64,000 nucleotides of DNA, taken from contig OZ038314.1 of assembly GCA_964035775.1 (NCBI GenBank), positions 7,305,731 through 7,369,730 on the forward strand, given 5' to 3'. The DNA comes from Osedax frankpressi. Its lineage: Eukaryota > Annelida > Polychaeta > Sabellida > Siboglinidae. The translations under genes were made by a program, and so were the position numbers. This document shows, piece after piece, positions 59,721 through 64,000 of this stretch (positions within the stretch are counted from its first letter, which is position 1; every line of letters begins with the position of its first letter). The notes under the pieces are model-generated. The model made no database searches. It saw nothing but the letters and a program-made list of their open reading frames with translations, and had not been told where the DNA came from.

Positions 59721-62700
59721 AGGAGATTAGGAGATGGGGCGAGGTGATGAGGAGATGGGGCGAGGTGATGAGGAGATGGGGCGAGAAGATGGGGCAAGGA
59801 GATTAGGAGATGGGGCGAGGTGATGAGGAGATGGGGCGAGAATATGGGGCGAGGAGATTAGGAGATGGGGCGAGGTGATGGGGAGATGGGGCGAGAATAT
59901 GGGGCGAGGAGATTAGGAGATGGGGCGAGGTGATGAGGAGATGGGGCGAGAATATGGGGCAAGGAGATTAGGAGATGGGGCGAGGTGATGAGGAGATGGG
60001 GCGAGGTGATGAGGAGATGGGGCTGGGGAGATGAGGAGATGGGGCGAGGTGATGAGGAGATGGGGCGAGAATATGGGGCAAGGAGATTAGGAGATGGGGC
60101 GAGGTGATGAGGAGATGGGGCGAGGTGATGAGGAGATGGGGCGAGAATATGGGGCGAGGAGATTAGGAGATGGGGCGAGGTGATGAGGAAATGGGGCGAG
60201 GAGATGGGGCAAGGAGATTAGGAGATGGGGCGAGGTGATGAGGAGATGGGGCGAGGAGATGGGGCGAGGTGATGAGGAGATGGGGCGAGAAGATGGGGCA
60301 AGGAGATTAGGAGATGGGGCGAGGTGATGAGGAGATGGGGCGAGGAGATTAGGAGATGGGGCGAGGTGATGAGGAGATGGGGCGAGGAGATGGGGCGAGG
60401 AGATGAGGAGATGGGGCGAGGTGATGAGGAGATGGGGCTGGGGAGATGGGGCAAGGAGATTAGGAGATGGGGCGAGGTGATGAGGAGATGGGGCGAGGTG
60501 ATGAGGAGATGGGGCTGGGGAGATGGGGCAAGGAGATTAGGAGATGGGGCGAGGTGATGAGGAGATGGGGCGAGGTGATGAGGAGATGGGGCGAGAAGAT
60601 GGGGCAAGGAGATTAGGAGATGGGGCGAGGTGATGAGGAGATGGGGCGAGGTGATGATGAGATGGGGCTGGGGAGATGAGGAGATGGGGCGAGGAGATGA
60701 GGAGATGGGGAGAGGAGATTAGGAGATGGGGCGAGGTGATGGGGCGAGGTGATGAGGAGATGGGGCGAGGTGATGAGGAGATGGGGAGAGGTGATGAGGA
60801 GATGGGGCGAGGTGATGAGGAGATGGGGCGAGAAGATGAGGAGATGGGGCTGGGGAGATGGGGCAAGGAGATTAGGAGATGGGGCGAGGTGATGAGGAGA
60901 TGGGGCGAGGTGATGAGGAGATGGGGCGAGGTGATGAGGAGATGGGGCGAGAATATGGGGCAAGGAGATTAGGAGATGGGGCGAGGTGATGAGGAGATGG
61001 GGCGAGGTGATGAGGAGATGGGGCGAGGAGATGGGGCGAGGAGATTAGGAGATGGGGCGAGGTGATGAGGAGATGGGGCGAGGTGATGAGGAGATGGGGC
61101 GAGGTGATGAGGAGATGGGGCGAGAATATGGGGCAAGGAGATTAGGAGATGGGGCGAGGTGATGAGGAGATGGGGCTGGGGAGATGAGGAGATGGGGCGA
61201 GAATATGGGGCGAGGAGATTAGGAGATGGGGCGAGGTGATGAGGAGATGGGGCGAGAATATGGGGCAAGGAGATTAGGAGATGGGGCGAGGTGATGAGGA
61301 GATGGGGCGAGGTGATGAGGAGATGGGGCTGGGGAGATGAGGAGATGGGGCGAGGTGATGAGGAGATGGGGCGAGAATATGGGGCAAGGAGATTAGGAGA
61401 TGGGGCGAGGTGATGAGGAGATGGGGCGAGGTGATGAGGAGATGGGGCGAGAATATGGGGCGAGGAGATTAGGAGATGGGGCGAGGTGATGAGGAGATGG
61501 GGCGAGGAGATGGGGCAAGGAGATTAGGAGATGGGGCGAGGTGATGAGGAGATGGGGCGAGGAGATGGGGCGAGGTGATGAGGAGATGGGGCGAGAAGAT
61601 GGGGCAAGGAGATTAGGAGATGGGGCGAGGTGATGAGGAGATGGGGCGAGGAGATTAGGAGATGGGGCGAGGTGATGAGGAGATGGGGCGAGGAGATGGG
61701 GCGAGGAGATGAGGAGATGGGGCGAGAAGATGGGGCAAGGAGATTAGGAGATGGGGCGAGGTGATGAGGAGATGGGGCGAGGTGATGAGGAGATGGGGCG
61801 AGGAGATTAGGAGATGGGGCGAAGTGATGAGGAGATGGGGCGAGGAGATGAGGAGATGGGGCGAGGAGATGAGGAGATGGGGCGAGAAGATGGGGCAAGG
61901 AGATTAGGAGATGGGGCGAGGTGATGAGGAGATGGGGCGAGAATATGGGGCAAGGAGATTAGGAGATGGGGCGAGGTGATGAGGAGATGGGGCGAGGTGA
62001 TGAGGAGATGGGGCTGGGGAGATGAGGAGATGGGGCGAGAAGATGGGGCAAGGAGATTAGGAGATGGGGCGAGGTGATGAGGAGATGGGGCGAGAATATG
62101 GGGCGAGGAGATTAGGAGATGGGGCGAGGTGATGAGGAGATGGGGCGAGAATATGGGGCAAGGAGATTAGGAGATGGGGCGAGGTGATGAGGAGATGGGG
62201 CGAGGTGATGAGGAGATGGGGCTGGGGAGATGAGGAGATGGGGCGAGGTGATGAGGAGATGGGGCGAGAATATGGGGCAAGGAGATTAGGAGATGGGGCG
62301 AGGTGATGAGGAGATGGGGCGAGGTGATGAGGAGATGGGGCGAGAATATGGGGCGAGGAGATTAGGAGATGGGGCGAGGTGATGAGGAGATGGGGCGAGG
62401 AGATGGGGCAAGGAGATTAGGAGATGGGGCGAGGTGATGAGGAGATGGGGCGAGGAGATGGGGCGAGGTGATGAGGAGATGGGGCGAGAAGATGGGGCAA
62501 GGAGATTAGGAGATGGGGCGAGGTGATGAGGAGATGGGGCGAGGAGATTAGGAGATGGGGCGAGGTGATGAGGAGATGGGGCGAGGAGATGGGGCGAGGA
62601 GATGAGGAGATGGGGCGAGAAGATGGGGCAAGGAGATTAGGAGATGGGGCGAGGTGATGAGGAGATGGGGCGAGGTGATGAGGAGATGGGGCTGGGGAGA

Positions 62701-63140
62701 TGGGGCAAGGAGATTAGGAGATGGGGCGAGGTGATGAGGAGATGGGGCGAGGTGATGAGGAGATGGGGCGAGAAGATGGGGCAAGGAGATTAGGAGATGG
62801 GGCGAGGTGATGAGGAGATGGGGCGAGGTGATGAGGAGATGGGGCTGGGGAGATGAGGAGATGGGGCGAGGAGATGAGGAGATGGGGAGAGGAGATTAGG
62901 AGATGGGGCGAGGTGATGGGGCGAGGTGATGAGGAGATGGGGCGAGGTGATGAGGAGATGGGGAGAGGTGATGAGGAGATGGGGCGAGGTGATGAGGAGA
63001 TGGGGCGAGAAGATGAGGAGATGGGGCTGGGGAGATGGGGCAAGGAGATTAGGAGATGGGGCGAGGTGATGAGGAGATGGGGCGAGGTGATGAGGAGATG
63101 GGGCGATGTGATGAGGAGATGGGGCGAGAATATGGGGCAA
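58324..63140 (+). repeat. Higher-order duplications, 2,213- and 2,177-bp steps
   Basis: A block marked by GATGGGGAGAGG variants recurs at 58324-58750, 60537-60963 and 62714-63140, offsets 2,213 and 2,177 bp. The 36-bp difference corresponds to loss of a few short units. The same block also occurs at 55907-56333, 2,417 bp before the first of these. Confidence 0.85.
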
Positions 63141-64000
63141 GGAGATTAGGAGATGGGGCGAGGTGATGAGGAGATGGGGCGAGGTGATGAGGAGATGGGG
63201 CGAGGAGATGGGGCGAGGAGATTAGGAGATGGGGCGAGGTGATGAGGAGATGGGGCGAGGTGATGAGGAGATGGGGCGAGGTGATGAGGAGATGGGGCGA
63301 GAATATGGGGCAAGGAGATTAGGAGATGGGGCGAGGTGATGAGGAGATGGGGCTGGGGAGATGAGGAGATGGGGCGAGAATATGGGGCGAGGAGATTAGG
63401 AGATGGGGCGAGGTGATGAGGAGATGGGGCGAGGTGATGAGGAGATGGGGCGAGGAGATGGGGCGAGGAGATTAGGAGATGGGGCGAAGTGATGAGGAGA
63501 TGGGGCGAGGAGATGAGGAGATGGGGCGAGGTGATGAGGAGATGGGGCGAGAATATGGGGCAAGGAGATTAGGAGATGGGGCGAGGTGATGAGGAGATGG
63601 GGCGAGGTGATGAGGAGATGGGGCGAGGAGATGAGGAGATGGGGCGAGAATATGGGGCAAGGAGATTAGGAGATGGGGCGAGGTGATGAGGAGATGGGGC
63701 GAGGTGATGAGGAGATGGGGCGAGGAGATGAGGAGATGGGGCGAGAATATGGGGCGAGGAGATTAGGAGATGGGGCGAGGTGATGAGGAGATGGGGCGAG
63801 GTGATGAGGAGATGGGGCGAGGTGATGAGGAGATGGGGCGAGGAGATGGGGCGAGGAGATTAGGAGATGGGGCGAGGTGATGAGGAGATGGGGCGAGGAG
63901 ATGGGGCAAGGAGATTAGGAGATGGGGCGAGGTGATGGGGCGAGGTGATGAGGAGATGGGGCGAGGTGATGAGGAGATGGGGCGAGGTGATGAGGAGATG

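Larger units (their letters stand above)
45899..64000 (+). repeat. Giant G-rich minisatellite, 13/21-bp units, at least 18.1 kb
   Basis: Nearly every base from the splice acceptor of exon 45733-45898 to the window edge belongs to one array. Main units are CGAGGTGATGAGGAGATGGG plus G (21 bp), CAAGGAGATTAGGAGATGGG plus G (21 bp) and CGAGAATATGGGG (13 bp), with 14/22-bp forms starting CTGGGG. All share GATGGGG. The plus strand is strongly purine- and G-rich; the RNA of the gene would be C/U-rich. Mixed unit lengths, some not divisible by three, explain the many overlapping repetitive open frames on both strands; none is a gene. It sits directly upstream of the first visible RWD-RING exon, most likely as an intron, and its far end is outside the window. 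Confidence 0.97.

Noticed and set aside
45728-64000. Dozens of repetitive open frames rich in Pro/Ser/His or Arg/Trp/Gly
   Set aside because: All lie in the G-rich minisatellite and read it in different frames. Only the first exon of the RWD-RING gene (45733-45898), at the end of one of them, is real coding sequence.
1-64000. Retroviral, LTR, Polinton or other virus-like fossils, and DNA transposons
   Set aside because: I found no long terminal repeats, integrase, capsid or polymerase motifs and no terminal inverted repeats with target duplications. Without a database search, old short fragments in the AT-rich DNA cannot be excluded.

Overview
The window is animal (metazoan) nuclear DNA. It has short exons with matching splice phases, extracellular Ig, EGF and Ly6/uPAR modules, very AT-rich introns and spacers, and large minisatellites. 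Exons and the 39-41 kb block are richer in GC and CpG than the rest. An invertebrate is likely and an insect is possible, but the phylum cannot be settled from the sequence alone.

Left part (1-38.7 kb): one 14.4-kb unit is present in tandem. A partial copy fills 1-7545, a full copy fills 7546-21960, and a longer third copy (with 2.5 kb extra) fills 21961-38741. Each unit carries a head-to-head gene pair. On the minus strand is a receptor-like gene with three Ig domains (V-set first). On the plus strand is a gene for a small secreted protein with a signal peptide, one EGF module, one Ly6/uPAR (LU, three-finger) domain and a GPI-anchor tail. The duplication breakpoints fall inside both genes. 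As a result only the rightmost EGF-LU gene keeps its last exon (37391-39236) and is intact; the two copies to its left are broken. Both Ig genes seen here have lost their 3' end. A C-run inside the V-set exon is in frame in one Ig copy (20 C) and out of frame in the other (16 C). A small possible membrane-protein gene precedes each EGF-LU copy.

Right part (39-64 kb): a minus-strand gene, tail to tail with EGF-LU, encodes two RWD domains followed by a C-terminal RING finger, so it is a probable E3 ubiquitin ligase. I traced seven exons (39967-45898) whose phases all match. Its 5' part lies beyond the window. Two of its introns, plus the region directly upstream of its first visible exon, are filled by three unrelated minisatellites. 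The last of these is a G-rich array of 13/21-bp units at least 18 kb long. It begins at the 3' splice site of the first visible exon, resembles that splice site in sequence, and contains kilobase-scale higher-order duplications.

The rest is AT-rich spacer or intron with microsatellites and palindromes. I saw no tRNA, rRNA, CRISPR array, recognisable transposon or viral fossil. Gene models rest on hand-read splice signals and phase agreement, without transcript evidence.
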